Source: UBA993 sp964485855
GTDB taxonomy: Bacteria > Bacillota > Dethiobacteria > DTU022
Direction: 5' to 3'
Length of the DNA: 46,649 bases
NCBI GenBank assembly: GCA_964485855.1
Contig: CAZAKI010000016.1
Span: forward strand, 1 to 46,649
Below, piece by piece: positions 7,418-15,307 of the stretch. The position numbers and the translations under genes are program-made. The notes below the pieces were generated by a model, which worked only from the letters and a program-made list of their open reading frames with translations, had not been told where the DNA came from and made no database searches. Numbering within the stretch: the first letter of the stretch is position 1; every line of letters starts with the position of its first letter.

Positions 7418-8173
7418 ATGACAAAACGTATTGCAGTTGCCGGCAAAGGCGGCACCGGAAAAACAACACTCTCGGCACTTCTGATTCGTTACCTGATTGC
7501 AAAACACCCGGGTAAAAGTATTCTGGCTGTCGATGCCGATGCCAACGCCAACCTGAATGAAGCGCTTGGCCTGGAAGTGTATTCAACAATTGGTACAATC
7601 CTGGAAGATACCAAGAAACCGGAAGCCGTTCCAACCGGGATGACCAAGGATATATTTATCGAATCTCGTTTAATGCAGGCTTTAGTTGAAGAAGACTCTT
7701 TTGACCTTTTGGTGATGGGTAATCCCCAGGGACCGGGTTGTTACTGTTATCCAAACGACCTGCTGAAGCGCTACCTGGAAAAAGTCAGTAAAAATTATGA
7801 TTTTATGGTAATCGATAACGAAGCGGGTCTGGAGCATTTAAGCCGGAGGCTGCTGCCGATGGTAGACTTACTCCTGGTAACCAGTGATGCCAGCGCCAGG
7901 GGGGTGCGCTCTGCCAAGCGGATCAAGGACATTGTTGAAAATGTCCAGATAGCTGTTTCAAAAATGGGCTTGGTAATTGGTCGTAGCCGTGCCGGTAACT
8001 CGACCCAGTTAAAGCAGGAAGTTGAAAAAACCGGTTTGAGTCTTTTCGGGGAGATCCCCGATGATCCCCTGGTGGTGGACTATGATCTCGACGGTAAGGC
8101 GTTAATAGATCTGCCGCCGGATTCGGAGGCTGTTAAGGCTTCACAGCAGCTTTTTGAAGCCCTGGCCTTGTGA
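7418..8173 (+). CDS. cooC: CooC-type nickel-insertion ATPase (CO dehydrogenase maturation)
   Basis: 251 residues from ATG 7418, set by AAGGAGG about 5 nt upstream. The deviant Walker A of the MinD/SIMIBI class is GKGGTGKTT at the N-terminus, with DADANANLNEALG following. A Cys-x-Cys pair (Cys108 and Cys110, in GPGCYCYPND) matches the dimer-interface metal-binding CXC of CooC1. DNEAGLEHLSRR and LLVTSDASARG are also typical. CooC delivers nickel to anaerobic CO dehydrogenase; the related AcsF serves acetyl-CoA synthase. The gene follows the VWA gene by 20 nt and is probably in the same operon. No CO dehydrogenase gene is in the window. Confidence 0.9.
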   Translation: MTKRIAVAGKGGTGKTTLSALLIRYLIAKHPGKSILAVDADANANLNEALGLEVYSTIGTILEDTKKPEAVPTGMTKDIFIESRLMQALVEEDSFDLLVMGNPQGPGCYCYPNDLLKRYLEKVSKNYDFMVIDNEAGLEHLSRRLLPMVDLLLVTSDASARGVRSAKRIKDIVENVQIAVSKMGLVIGRSRAGNSTQLKQEVEKTGLSLFGEIPDDPLVVDYDLDGKALIDLPPDSEAVKASQQLFEALAL

Positions 8174-8252
8174 TCATCGATCAATTTCAATGAAGAAACG
8201 ATTCGAAAAAAGCGTTTTTTACCTTTAGTGATCTCTGCAGGCGGTGTTAAAG

Positions 8253-8900
8253 ATGTTTTTTAGAAATCGCCGGGAAGCCGGTGAAAGGCTAGCGGAAAAA
8301 CTTTATGCCTATCGGGGCCAGGATCCCTTGATCCTTGCCGTGCCCAGGGGGGGAGTCGATGTAGCCGCCCCAATCTTTGAACAGCTGGGTGGTGAGCTGG
8401 ACCTGATGATTACCCGTAAAATCGGGGCTCCCAACCAGCCGGAACTGGCCATTGGCGCGGTAACCGCTGACGGCGCTGCCCTCTTAAACGATGTCCTGGT
8501 AGCGAAAATAGGAATTGATCAGGATTATATCAACCAGGCTATTGCCAGGGAAAAAGCAGAGATCGGACGTCGTTTAAGGCTTTACCGGGGTGATCGCCCG
8601 CTGCCGAAAATTGAGAATCGCCTGGTGATCCTGGTTGATGATGGAGTAGCTACCGGTTATACCCTGCTGATGGCGATCAAGAGTCTGCAGAAGCTGAACC
8701 CGGCCGAATTGGTTCTTGCCGTGCCGGTCGGCCCGCCGGAAACCTTAAAAACCCTGGAACGGGAAGTCGATCAACTGGTTTACCTGCAAGCGCCTGATTT
8801 TTTTTCTGCCGTTGGGCAGTTTTACCAAAATTTTAGCCAGGTCAGTGACGAGGAAGTGATCCGGATTTTAAATAATCCGGGGATGGAGGGAAAACAGTAG
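8253..8900 (+). CDS. Predicted phosphoribosyltransferase (COG1926-type)
   Basis: 215 residues from ATG 8253, chosen over GTG 8244 because CAGGCGG then has 8-nt spacing. The PRPP-binding loop is clear: VILVDDGVATGYTLLMAI at about residue 127. The N-terminus has LILAVPRGGVDVA and the ITRKIGAPxxPELAIGAV block typical of this stand-alone PRTase group, whose substrate is unknown. It lies 79 nt after cooC and just before the metK promoter. It ends in TAG, with TGA two codons further. Confidence 0.8.
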   Translation: MFFRNRREAGERLAEKLYAYRGQDPLILAVPRGGVDVAAPIFEQLGGELDLMITRKIGAPNQPELAIGAVTADGAALLNDVLVAKIGIDQDYINQAIAREKAEIGRRLRLYRGDRPLPKIENRLVILVDDGVATGYTLLMAIKSLQKLNPAELVLAVPVGPPETLKTLEREVDQLVYLQAPDFFSAVGQFYQNFSQVSDEEVIRILNNPGMEGKQ

Positions 8901-8924
8901 TCCTCCTGATGTTCTTTAGTCTAG

Positions 8925-8953
8925 TTGACACATGCTTTGATTAACGATATTAT
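8925..8953 (+). promoter_or_regulatory. Sigma-A type promoter of metK
   Basis: TTGACA (8925-8930), a 17-nt spacer and TATTAT (8948-8953). It lies about 25 nt before the S-box aptamer, so the transcript would begin just upstream of the riboswitch. Confidence 0.8.
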
Positions 8954-8977
8954 CTTTTCATAACTGAATATGCTTTA

Positions 8978-9086
8978 CTCTTATCCAGAGCGGAGGAGGG
9001 ACAGCCCCGATGAATCCCGGCAACCAGGTCATTTGACCAAGGTGCTAATTGCTGCGGGACGGTCACCAGGTCCCGGGAGATGAGAG
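8978..9086 (+). promoter_or_regulatory. SAM-I (S-box) riboswitch aptamer
   Basis: P1 pairs CTCTTATC (8978-8985) with GATGAGAG (9079-9086). Between them are the hallmark S-box segments: GCGGAGGAGGGA, CCCGATGAATCCCGGCAACC and AAGGTGCTAATT. S-adenosylmethionine binding stabilises P1 and turns downstream genes off; here the target is metK, which makes SAM, so this is feedback control. Confidence 0.96.
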
Positions 9087-9096
9087 GTGCTGGAAA

Positions 9097-9124
9097 GACC
9101 TCTTAAATCGAAAGAGGTTTTTTT
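9097..9124 (+). terminator. Riboswitch-controlled terminator
   Basis: ACCTCTT (9098-9104) pairs with AAGAGGT (9112-9118), followed by a run of seven T. AGAGGT from the 3' side of aptamer P1 (9083-9088) can instead pair with ACCTCT (9098-9103), giving an antiterminator when SAM is absent. Confidence 0.9.
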
Positions 9125-9171
9125 GTGTTTATTTGCAGTGACAGAGGCTCAAGACCAAGGAGGAATAAACG

Positions 9172-10359
9172 ATGCATCAGCAAAACTATCTTTTTACATC
9201 AGAATCGGTAACGGAGGGTCATCCCGATAAGCTGGCCGACCAGGTTTCCGATGCGATCCTCGATGCAATTATGGAGTGTGATCCCCAGGCGAGGGTGGCG
9301 GCGGAAACAATGGTGACCACGGGGTTGGTTCTGGTCTGCGGAGAAATTACAACTTCATGTTATGTCGATATCCCGAAGATCGTGCGCAGCAAGATCAAGG
9401 AAATCGGCTACACGCGGGCCAAGTATGGTTTCGATGGTGATACCTGTGCCGTGCTCAGCTCAATTGATGAACAATCGCCGGACATTGCCCAGGGCGTCAA
9501 CCAGGCGCTGGAAGTAAGGGGCAGGAATGAAGCAAACAGCTATGATTTAATCGGGGCAGGCGACCAGGGCCTGATGTTTGGTTTTGCCTGTGACGAGACG
9601 CCGGAGCTGATGCCGCTACCGATTTCCCTGGCGCACAAGTTAGCCCAGCAGCTGGCATTAGTGCGCAAAAAGGGGCAGCTTAAATACTTAAGGCCGGATG
9701 GTAAAACCCAGGTCAGCGTTGCCTATTGTAACGGACGCCCGTCTCATGTTCAGACCATTGTTATTTCGACCCAGCACAGCGATGCGGTTAACCTGGCCCA
9801 GATCGAACAGGACCTGGTTGAACTGGTGATCAGGAAAATAGTGCCTGAAGATATGCTGCTGCCGGAAACCCGTTTTCTGATCAACCCGACCGGGCGCTTT
9901 GTGATCGGTGGACCCCAGGGGGATGCCGGGTTAACGGGCCGGAAAATAATTGTTGATACCTATGGCGGTTATGCAGCCCATGGCGGTGGCGCTTTTTCCG
10001 GAAAGGATCCGACAAAGGTCGATCGTTCCGCATCCTACGCTGCCCGGCACGTGGCTAAAAATGTTGTCGCGGCGGGCCTGGCTTCGAAATGCCAATTCCA
10101 GGTGGCCTATGCCATCGGGGTCTCCCAGCCGGTTTCGCTGATGGTTGAAACTTTTGGCACGGAAAAGCTGCCGGTGCCGGTAATTGAGGATCTGATTCGC
10201 AAACATTTTGATCTTCGCCCGGCGGCGATCATTGAAAATTTAGATCTGCGACGGCCAATCTATCAGCAGCTAGCCGCCTATGGTCACTTTGGAAGGCCCG
10301 AGCTCGACCTGCCCTGGGAGCGGCTGGATAAAGTTGATCTACTGAAAGCAGCACTCTAG
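9172..10359 (+). CDS. metK: S-adenosylmethionine synthetase
   Basis: 395 residues, the normal length. It makes SAM from methionine and ATP in the cytosol. Signature motifs are present: FTSESVTEGHPDKLADQVSD at the N-terminus, GAGDQGLMFGFA in the middle, and GGGAFSGKDPTKVDRSAAY-type sequence near residue 270. The ATG has AAGGAGGA upstream. It is under its own promoter and the SAM riboswitch. It ends in TAG; the next in-frame stop is TAA after 11 codons. Confidence 0.98.
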   Translation: MHQQNYLFTSESVTEGHPDKLADQVSDAILDAIMECDPQARVAAETMVTTGLVLVCGEITTSCYVDIPKIVRSKIKEIGYTRAKYGFDGDTCAVLSSIDEQSPDIAQGVNQALEVRGRNEANSYDLIGAGDQGLMFGFACDETPELMPLPISLAHKLAQQLALVRKKGQLKYLRPDGKTQVSVAYCNGRPSHVQTIVISTQHSDAVNLAQIEQDLVELVIRKIVPEDMLLPETRFLINPTGRFVIGGPQGDAGLTGRKIIVDTYGGYAAHGGGAFSGKDPTKVDRSASYAARHVAKNVVAAGLASKCQFQVAYAIGVSQPVSLMVETFGTEKLPVPVIEDLIRKHFDLRPAAIIENLDLRRPIYQQLAAYGHFGRPELDLPWERLDKVDLLKAAL

Positions 10360-10393
10360 AAGCAGGGATTAAGCGGCTGTTTGTGGTATTAAT

Positions 10394-10420
10394 GGGCAGG
10401 CTCATTTGTGCCTGCTCGTT
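10394..10420 (+). terminator. Possible weak terminator after metK
   Basis: GGGCAGGC and GCCTGCTC form an 8-bp stem with one G-U pair and an 8-nt loop, followed by GTTAATTTT. The T-tract is interrupted, and the hairpin is only about 25 nt before recD2, so it may only reduce readthrough. Confidence 0.4.
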
Positions 10421-10445
10421 AATTTTGAATCCGAAGGAGTTTGCG

Positions 10446-12644
10446 GTGCTGGAAAAATTTGAAGGCACGCTGGAAAAGATCAGGTTTTATAGTGAAGACA
10501 ATGGTTACCTGGTTGGCAGCTTGCGGTTAAATGACGGTAAAACCCTGACCATTGTCGGAAACTTTCCCCCGATGCAGGAAGGCGAAAACCTGATCGTCAG
10601 CGGTGATTGGCAGGTTCATAACCGATACGGCAAGCAGCTTTCTGTAGAGCAATGGGAGAGACTGATGCCGGCAACCGAGGCCGGTTTAAAGCGCTACCTC
10701 GCTTCGGGGTTGATCAAAGGGATCGGGCCGGTTACCGCCGAGAAAATTGTCAGTCAATTCGGCTTGGAGACGTTGGAGATTTTGGAAAAAGAACCGCACC
10801 GCCTGCAGGAAATTGAAGGAATCGGTACGGTTAAAGCCGCAGGGATCATCAAAAGTTACAGCCAGTACAAAGACGTGCAGAATGTGCTGGTCTTCTTACA
10901 AGGTTATGGTGTCGGCATCGGACAGGCGATGCGTCTTTACCGCCGCTACGGTCCTGATACGGTCAGGCAGGTCAAAGAAAATCCCTACCGGATGGCGGAA
11001 GATGTTTTTGGTATCGGTTTTAAAACGGCAGATAAAATCGCCAGGCAGTTTGGTCTTTCAGCCGATGCCCCGGAAAGAATCCAGGCTTCAATTACCTATA
11101 CCTTAAGCCGCGCAGCTGAACAGGGCCATGTTTACCTGCCCGGGAAGGAACTGATTGAGCGGGTCCGCGACCTGTTAAGCATCGATGGAGAAAGGCTGGC
11201 CGAAAATGATTTTCAAAAACAGCTGGAAGTGATGATCGGTCAGAAAAAAATATACAGTGAACTACGGGAGAGCGAAGAAGCGATCTATTATGCGCCCTTT
11301 TTCCTAGCTGAACATGGCACAGCCCAGCTTTTTAAAAAAATTGACCGCCTGGCGTACAAGTATGCCGCCCTGGAAGCAAACCAGGCGCTGGCCAGGGCCG
11401 GTGGTGAGAACAAGCATTTGAACGAAGAACAGCTGTCAGCCCTGGCCGGATCGCTGGAAAACGGTGTCCTGGTCGTTACCGGTGGACCGGGAACCGGGAA
11501 AACTACGACCATTAAGGCCCTGTTAAATTTGTTTCTGCTCTTAAATCAAAAAGTATTGCTGGCCGCTCCAACAGGCCGGGCAGCGAAAAGGATAACCGAA
11601 GCGACTGGAGCCGAAGCTTATACTATCCATCGAATGCTGGAATATACTTATACCGAAGGAGAAGGTTTTCATTTCTTAAGGAATGAGAAAAACCCCGTTG
11701 AGGCAAAAATTGTCATTGTTGATGAAGCATCGATGGTTGACCTGCTGTTGATTTACAACCTCCTAAAAGCTTTACCGTCAGGTTGCCGTCTGATCATGGT
11801 CGGCGATGTCGATCAGCTTCCGGCTGTCGGCGCCGGTAATGTGCTGCGTAACCTGATTAACTCCGGGGTTATTTCTTTTGTGCGTCTCAATCATATTTTC
11901 CGTCAGGCCCGGGAAAGCATGATTATTGTCAACGCCCACCGTGTTAACCAGGGCAATATGCCTTACCTGAACCTTAAAAATAAGGATTTTTTCTTTATCA
12001 ACGAGGAAGATGCCGAGATGGCTGCCAGTAAAGTGGTTCAGCTTTGCCGCGAGCGTTTGCCTAATTTTGGGCCTTTTGATCCGCTGCTTGATATCCAGGT
12101 CCTTACCCCGATGCGAAAAACAGCGGCCGGAGTTGATCGCCTCAATCTATTACTGCAGCAGGCGTTAAATCCCCCCGGTTGTCATAAGACAGAAACTACA
12201 AGCAAGGGTAACCTCTTCCGCCTGGGCGATAAGGTGATGCAGATCCGCAACAATTACCAGAAAGAGGTCTATAACGGTGATATCGGGGTGATAACGGCGA
12301 TTGACCGGGAAGAGGCTGAAATGGTAGTTACTTTCCGTGACCTGCGCCAGCCCCGACCAGTAGTTTACGATTTTACAGAGCTGGACGAACTGGTTCTATC
12401 CTACGCGGTATCGGTGCATAAGAGCCAGGGCAGCGAGTATCCGGTAATCGTGATGCCGGTGCTTACCCAGCATTATATGTTGTTGCAGCGCAATTTGCTT
12501 TACACGGGTATTACGCGGGCCAAGAAACTAGCCGTGCTGGTCGGGACCAAGAAAGCCTTGGCCATAGCCGTCCACAATAACAAGGCTGAAGATCGCTACA
12601 GCTTGCTGGATGAACGCCTGCGACAGGAAGAAATTAATCAATAA
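10446..12644 (+). CDS. recD2: RecD2-type ATP-dependent DNA helicase
   Basis: 732 residues, typical of the RecBC-independent RecD2 family: a 5'-3' helicase of superfamily 1B linked to DNA repair and replication. GTG 10446 is preferred because GAAGGAG lies 8-10 nt upstream and the protein then begins LEKFEGTLEKI as in relatives. The N-terminal part has helix-hairpin-helix motifs (GIGPVTAEKIV, EIEGIGTVKA). Walker A GGPGTGKTTT is at about residue 346, IVIVDEASMVD is motif II, GDVDQLPAVGAG motif III, and the C-terminal SVHKSQGSEYP and YTGITRAKK are motifs V-VI. The stop overlaps the comFC start by one base. Confidence 0.95.
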   Translation: MLEKFEGTLEKIRFYSEDNGYLVGSLRLNDGKTLTIVGNFPPMQEGENLIVSGDWQVHNRYGKQLSVEQWERLMPATEAGLKRYLASGLIKGIGPVTAEKIVSQFGLETLEILEKEPHRLQEIEGIGTVKAAGIIKSYSQYKDVQNVLVFLQGYGVGIGQAMRLYRRYGPDTVRQVKENPYRMAEDVFGIGFKTADKIARQFGLSADAPERIQASITYTLSRAAEQGHVYLPGKELIERVRDLLSIDGERLAENDFQKQLEVMIGQKKIYSELRESEEAIYYAPFFLAEHGTAQLFKKIDRLAYKYAALEANQALARAGGENKHLNEEQLSALAGSLENGVLVVTGGPGTGKTTTIKALLNLFLLLNQKVLLAAPTGRAAKRITEATGAEAYTIHRMLEYTYTEGEGFHFLRNEKNPVEAKIVIVDEASMVDLLLIYNLLKALPSGCRLIMVGDVDQLPAVGAGNVLRNLINSGVISFVRLNHIFRQARESMIIVNAHRVNQGNMPYLNLKNKDFFFINEEDAEMAASKVVQLCRERLPNFGPFDPLLDIQVLTPMRKTAAGVDRLNLLLQQALNPPGCHKTETTSKGNLFRLGDKVMQIRNNYQKEVYNGDIGVITAIDREEAEMVVTFRDLRQPRPVVYDFTELDELVLSYAVSVHKSQGSEYPVIVMPVLTQHYMLLQRNLLYTGITRAKKLAVLVGTKKALAIAVHNNKAEDRYSLLDERLRQEEINQ

Positions 12645-13393
12645 TGGCAAGCAATAACTTTTCCTCTACCGCAGTAAATTTGGAACAAAATTTGGTGGAT
12701 AGTATCCTGCAGCTGATCTTTCCGGCCCGCTGCTTATTCTGCGGAACCGTGCTGAGAACCGACGCTGTTAAGCCGCTGTGCCCTCTCTGTACTGATCCGA
12801 AATTGCCTCTCGGTCAAATTTGCCAGCATTGTGGAAAAATTAATGGCTTGGCAAGAAAGAGCGACTGCTGTAGCCTGACCGGGACCTCTCTGCAAGGCCT
12901 GATCGCCCTCTGTTATTACGACCAGCGCTGGCGTAAACTGCTTCATGATTTGAAATATCGTGGGAAACGCCACTTGGCCAGGCCCCTGGGTCGCTGGCTG
13001 GCCGGTGAAATTAAGAACTGCAGCTACATAAAACCGCAAATCATTACAGCTGTTCCCCTGCACCGCAACAGAAAGGCCGAGCGCGGTTATAACCAGAGCG
13101 CGCTCATAGCCAGTTTTACTGCTAAATACCTGGGGGTTAAATATGTTGATGTCCTGATCAGAACAAGGGAAACAGAGTCACAAACCAGGTTGACACGTTC
13201 AGCACGGCTAAAGAATGTAAAAGGGGCTTTCGTCTGTCGGGCAGATGATCTCCACAATACCCGGATTTTGCTGATCGATGATATATTTTCCACCGGGACA
13301 ACCATGTCCGAGGCAGCTAAAGTGATGGCTAAAAAAGGTGCCCTGGTCTATGGAGCAGTCGTAGCTTATAATCCCTTTCGGAGTGATCTTTAA
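12644..13393 (+). CDS. comFC: ComFC-type phosphoribosyltransferase-fold protein
   Basis: 249 residues. The N-terminus has a zinc-finger-like set of cysteine pairs (CLFC at 30-33, then CPLC and CQHC), followed by the PRTase domain with the PRPP motif ILLIDDIFSTGTT near 208-220. ComFC belongs to the competence machinery for handling incoming single-stranded DNA in transformable bacteria, and is also widespread in species not known to be competent. The ATG overlaps the recD2 stop (TAATG), so the two are probably translationally coupled. Confidence 0.9.
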   Translation: MASNNFSSTAVNLEQNLVDSILQLIFPARCLFCGTVLRTDAVKPLCPLCTDPKLPLGQICQHCGKINGLARKSDCCSLTGTSLQGLIALCYYDQRWRKLLHDLKYRGKRHLARPLGRWLAGEIKNCSYIKPQIITAVPLHRNRKAERGYNQSALIASFTAKYLGVKYVDVLIRTRETESQTRLTRSARLKNVKGAFVCRADDLHNTRILLIDDIFSTGTTMSEAAKVMAKKGALVYGAVVAYNPFRSDL

Positions 13394-13485
13394 AGTATAA
13401 AAATAGGCAGGAATTGGGACTGGACTGGGGAATAATATTTATAGTAAGCTAGATTTTAAAATAAATCTGCAGGAGGTTGTTAAAG

Positions 13486-14022
13486 ATGAAAATAGCTGTG
13501 CGCGGCAAGAATATTGATGCTACACCGGCACTGGTCGAGTATGCGGAAAAGAGGCTGAGCAAGCTTGATAAATATTTTGACGATCAAACTGATGCCCAGG
13601 TTGTCCTGAGCGTCATTCGGGAAGATCATATAGTTGAAGTAACCGTTAGTATCAACGGCCTGATGTTGAGGGCTGAAGAATCAACCGGTGACATGTATGC
13701 TTCGATTGATAAAGTAGTCGATAAGTTAGAAAGGCAGGTCAGGAAATTTAAAACCCGGATGAACAGGACTCTGCGGCAGCGGGGAGTAAGAATAATCAGT
13801 GAGAAGCATGCTGCAATGGAGGCAGAGGAAAGGGCTTCTGATGAACCGAAAATTGTTCGCACCAAGCGCTTTACTTTAAAGCCGATGACTGTTGAAGAAG
13901 CAATTTTGCAGATGGACCTGCTCGGTCATAACTTTTTTGTTTTTTCCAGCGCAGAAAGTGACGATGTCAATGTAATCTACAAACGTCGTGATGGAAACTA
14001 CGGGTTGATCGAACCTGAATAG
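13486..14022 (+). CDS. hpf: Ribosome hibernation-promoting factor, long form
   Basis: 178 residues with the N-terminal S30AE domain (KIAVRGKNIDATPALVEYAE) and the C-terminal dimerisation domain (RTKRFTLKPMTVEEAILQMDL, then YKRRDGNYGLI). Long HPF inactivates ribosomes as 100S dimers in stationary phase or stress. ATG 13486 has AGGAGG 9 nt upstream. A 92-nt AT-rich spacer precedes it and may hold a weak promoter (TTGGGA 13414, TATTTA 13436, 16-nt spacing). It ends in TAG, with TAA 14 codons later. Confidence 0.96.
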   Translation: MKIAVRGKNIDATPALVEYAEKRLSKLDKYFDDQTDAQVVLSVIREDHIVEVTVSINGLMLRAEESTGDMYASIDKVVDKLERQVRKFKTRMNRTLRQRGVRIISEKHAAMEAEERASDEPKIVRTKRFTLKPMTVEEAILQMDLLGHNFFVFSSAESDDVNVIYKRRDGNYGLIEPE

Positions 14023-14067
14023 AGAAAACTTTTCCGGTCAGATTGCGGTAACAAGGGGTTCGATTAA

Positions 14068-15189
14068 ATGAGTGATGGAGTCAGTGCGGTTATCTTTGAA
14101 GGATCTTCTCCCTGCAGCAGGGTGGAGGAAATAATGGTCCGGGTCCGCCAGGCCGCCCTGCTCGATAACCTGGAAAAGCTAAAAAAAGTTGCTGAAATTA
14201 AAGATATTTACCTGCACACGAACCGTCCGGAACTGGTTGAACCGGCTTCCGGGCTTGGGGTGCAGGTTTTTCTTAATTCAATACACCCTTCTGATTTTCA
14301 TTTTGGCGAACAGCTGAAAGCCCTGGTGTTGGATCAGGGGTTGGATAGGGTTTTTTGCCTGAGCGGCGCCGGGTGCCCCCTGATCACCGTGCAGGAGCTG
14401 GAGATGGTCTGCCGCAGGTTGCTTGCCCGCCACAACTATGTTTACACCAATAACACCCAGTCATCCGATATGACTGCCTTTACCGTTACGCCGGGGCTGG
14501 CTGCAGCTCAGCTGCCGGCAATGGATAACAGTCTCGCCCTGGCCCTTCGTGATCAGCTGGGTCTTGAAATGGAACTGATGCCACACAGCATGGGTCTACT
14601 TTTTGATATCGATACACCAACGGATATTTTAGTGCTTGGTTCGGGTCCTTTCGGGGGGGCGCAGGTTAGAAGAGTGATTGATGAGCTTGATCTTGACTAC
14701 CGCACGATGGAAGCTGTAAAATCAGTGCTCGGCGCTGAATATGAAGATGTTGCCCTGATCGGCCGGGTAGGGGCGCCGATTATCGGCCGCCTGAACGCAG
14801 AGCTTAAACTGCGGCTCCGGGTTTTCTCTGAGGAAAGAGGGATGAAATCGCTTGGCCGGATTGAAGCGAAAGAGGTCCGATCTCTGTTGGGTCTGCTGAT
14901 CGAACATGCAGGCATTGAGCGATTTTTTGACTACCTGGCCCAGGTTGCCCGCTGTGCTCTAATCGACAGCCGGGTTCTATTCTACCATTACCAATTGGAG
15001 CTTTCAGATCGCGAGCGTTTTCTATCCGACCTGGGTTGCTGGCAGGAGCTGGAGAACCCCTGGCTAAAAAGATTTACGAAAGCAGCGGTTGAATGCGCTA
15101 TTCCGGTTTTGCTGGGGGGACATTCCCTGGTTTCCGGTAGCTTGTGGGCACTTTGCAATGAGCTTGCAGGGGCCGGCGATAAAGGTTAG
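14068..15189 (+). CDS. Unrecognised protein with a nucleotidyltransferase-like (GT-A) N-terminal half
   Basis: 373 residues; I do not recognise a named family. The first 200 residues resemble CofC/MobA-type NTP transferases: a Rossmann-like start (AVIFEGSSP), LSGAGCPLI at about 108 where these enzymes have an SGD/GDxPL-like motif, and DIDTPTDI near 190, a sequence often ending such domains. The remainder is helical (EVRSLLGLLIEHAGIERFFDYLAQ) with no motif I can name. It lies between hpf and secA and ends in TAG just before the secA promoter. Function is open; nucleotidyl transfer is a guess from fold-like motifs. Confidence 0.6.
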   Translation: MSDGVSAVIFEGSSPCSRVEEIMVRVRQAALLDNLEKLKKVAEIKDIYLHTNRPELVEPASGLGVQVFLNSIHPSDFHFGEQLKALVLDQGLDRVFCLSGAGCPLITVQELEMVCRRLLARHNYVYTNNTQSSDMTAFTVTPGLAAAQLPAMDNSLALALRDQLGLEMELMPHSMGLLFDIDTPTDILVLGSGPFGGAQVRRVIDELDLDYRTMEAVKSVLGAEYEDVALIGRVGAPIIGRLNAELKLRLRVFSEERGMKSLGRIEAKEVRSLLGLLIEHAGIERFFDYLAQVARCALIDSRVLFYHYQLELSDRERFLSDLGCWQELENPWLKRFTKAAVECAIPVLLGGHSLVSGSLWALCNELAGAGDKG

Positions 15190-15193
15190 CTGC

Positions 15194-15222
15194 TTGTTAA
15201 GCTAGGTTTAAGATGATAAGAT
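15194..15222 (+). promoter_or_regulatory. Probable promoter of secA
   Basis: TTGTTA (15194-15199), 17-nt spacer, TAAGAT (15217-15222), with an extended -10 TGA directly before it. It lies immediately after the preceding stop codon. Confidence 0.6.
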
Positions 15223-15231
15223 TAACACAAC

Positions 15232-15279
15232 GGTTGCTCATTTTTGAGCAGCCTCTTTAGAACCGCAGGGTTCTTTTTT
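15232..15279 (+). terminator. Tandem hairpins with an intrinsic terminator in the secA leader
   Basis: Hairpin one: GGTTGCTCA (15232-15240) with TGAGCAGCC (15245-15253), 9 bp. Hairpin two: AGAACC (15259-15264) with GGTTCT (15269-15274), followed by TTTTTT. CGGTT (15231-15235) could instead pair with AACCG (15261-15265), breaking both. The terminator ends about 30 nt before the secA ATG, downstream of the only good promoter, so it looks like an attenuator. It could also end the hpf operon. Confidence 0.6.
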
Positions 15280-15307
15280 GCTTGACGAGACTGAAAGGAG
15301 TCTTCTT

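Noticed and set aside
8190..8225. Terminator after cooC (AAAAAA-GCG-TTTTTT)
   Set aside because: The stem is only A-T pairs, too weak for a reliable call.
15278..15307. Earlier TTG start for secA
   Set aside because: It lies within the terminator T-tract region and lacks a ribosome site; ATG 15308 has AAAGGAG at proper spacing.
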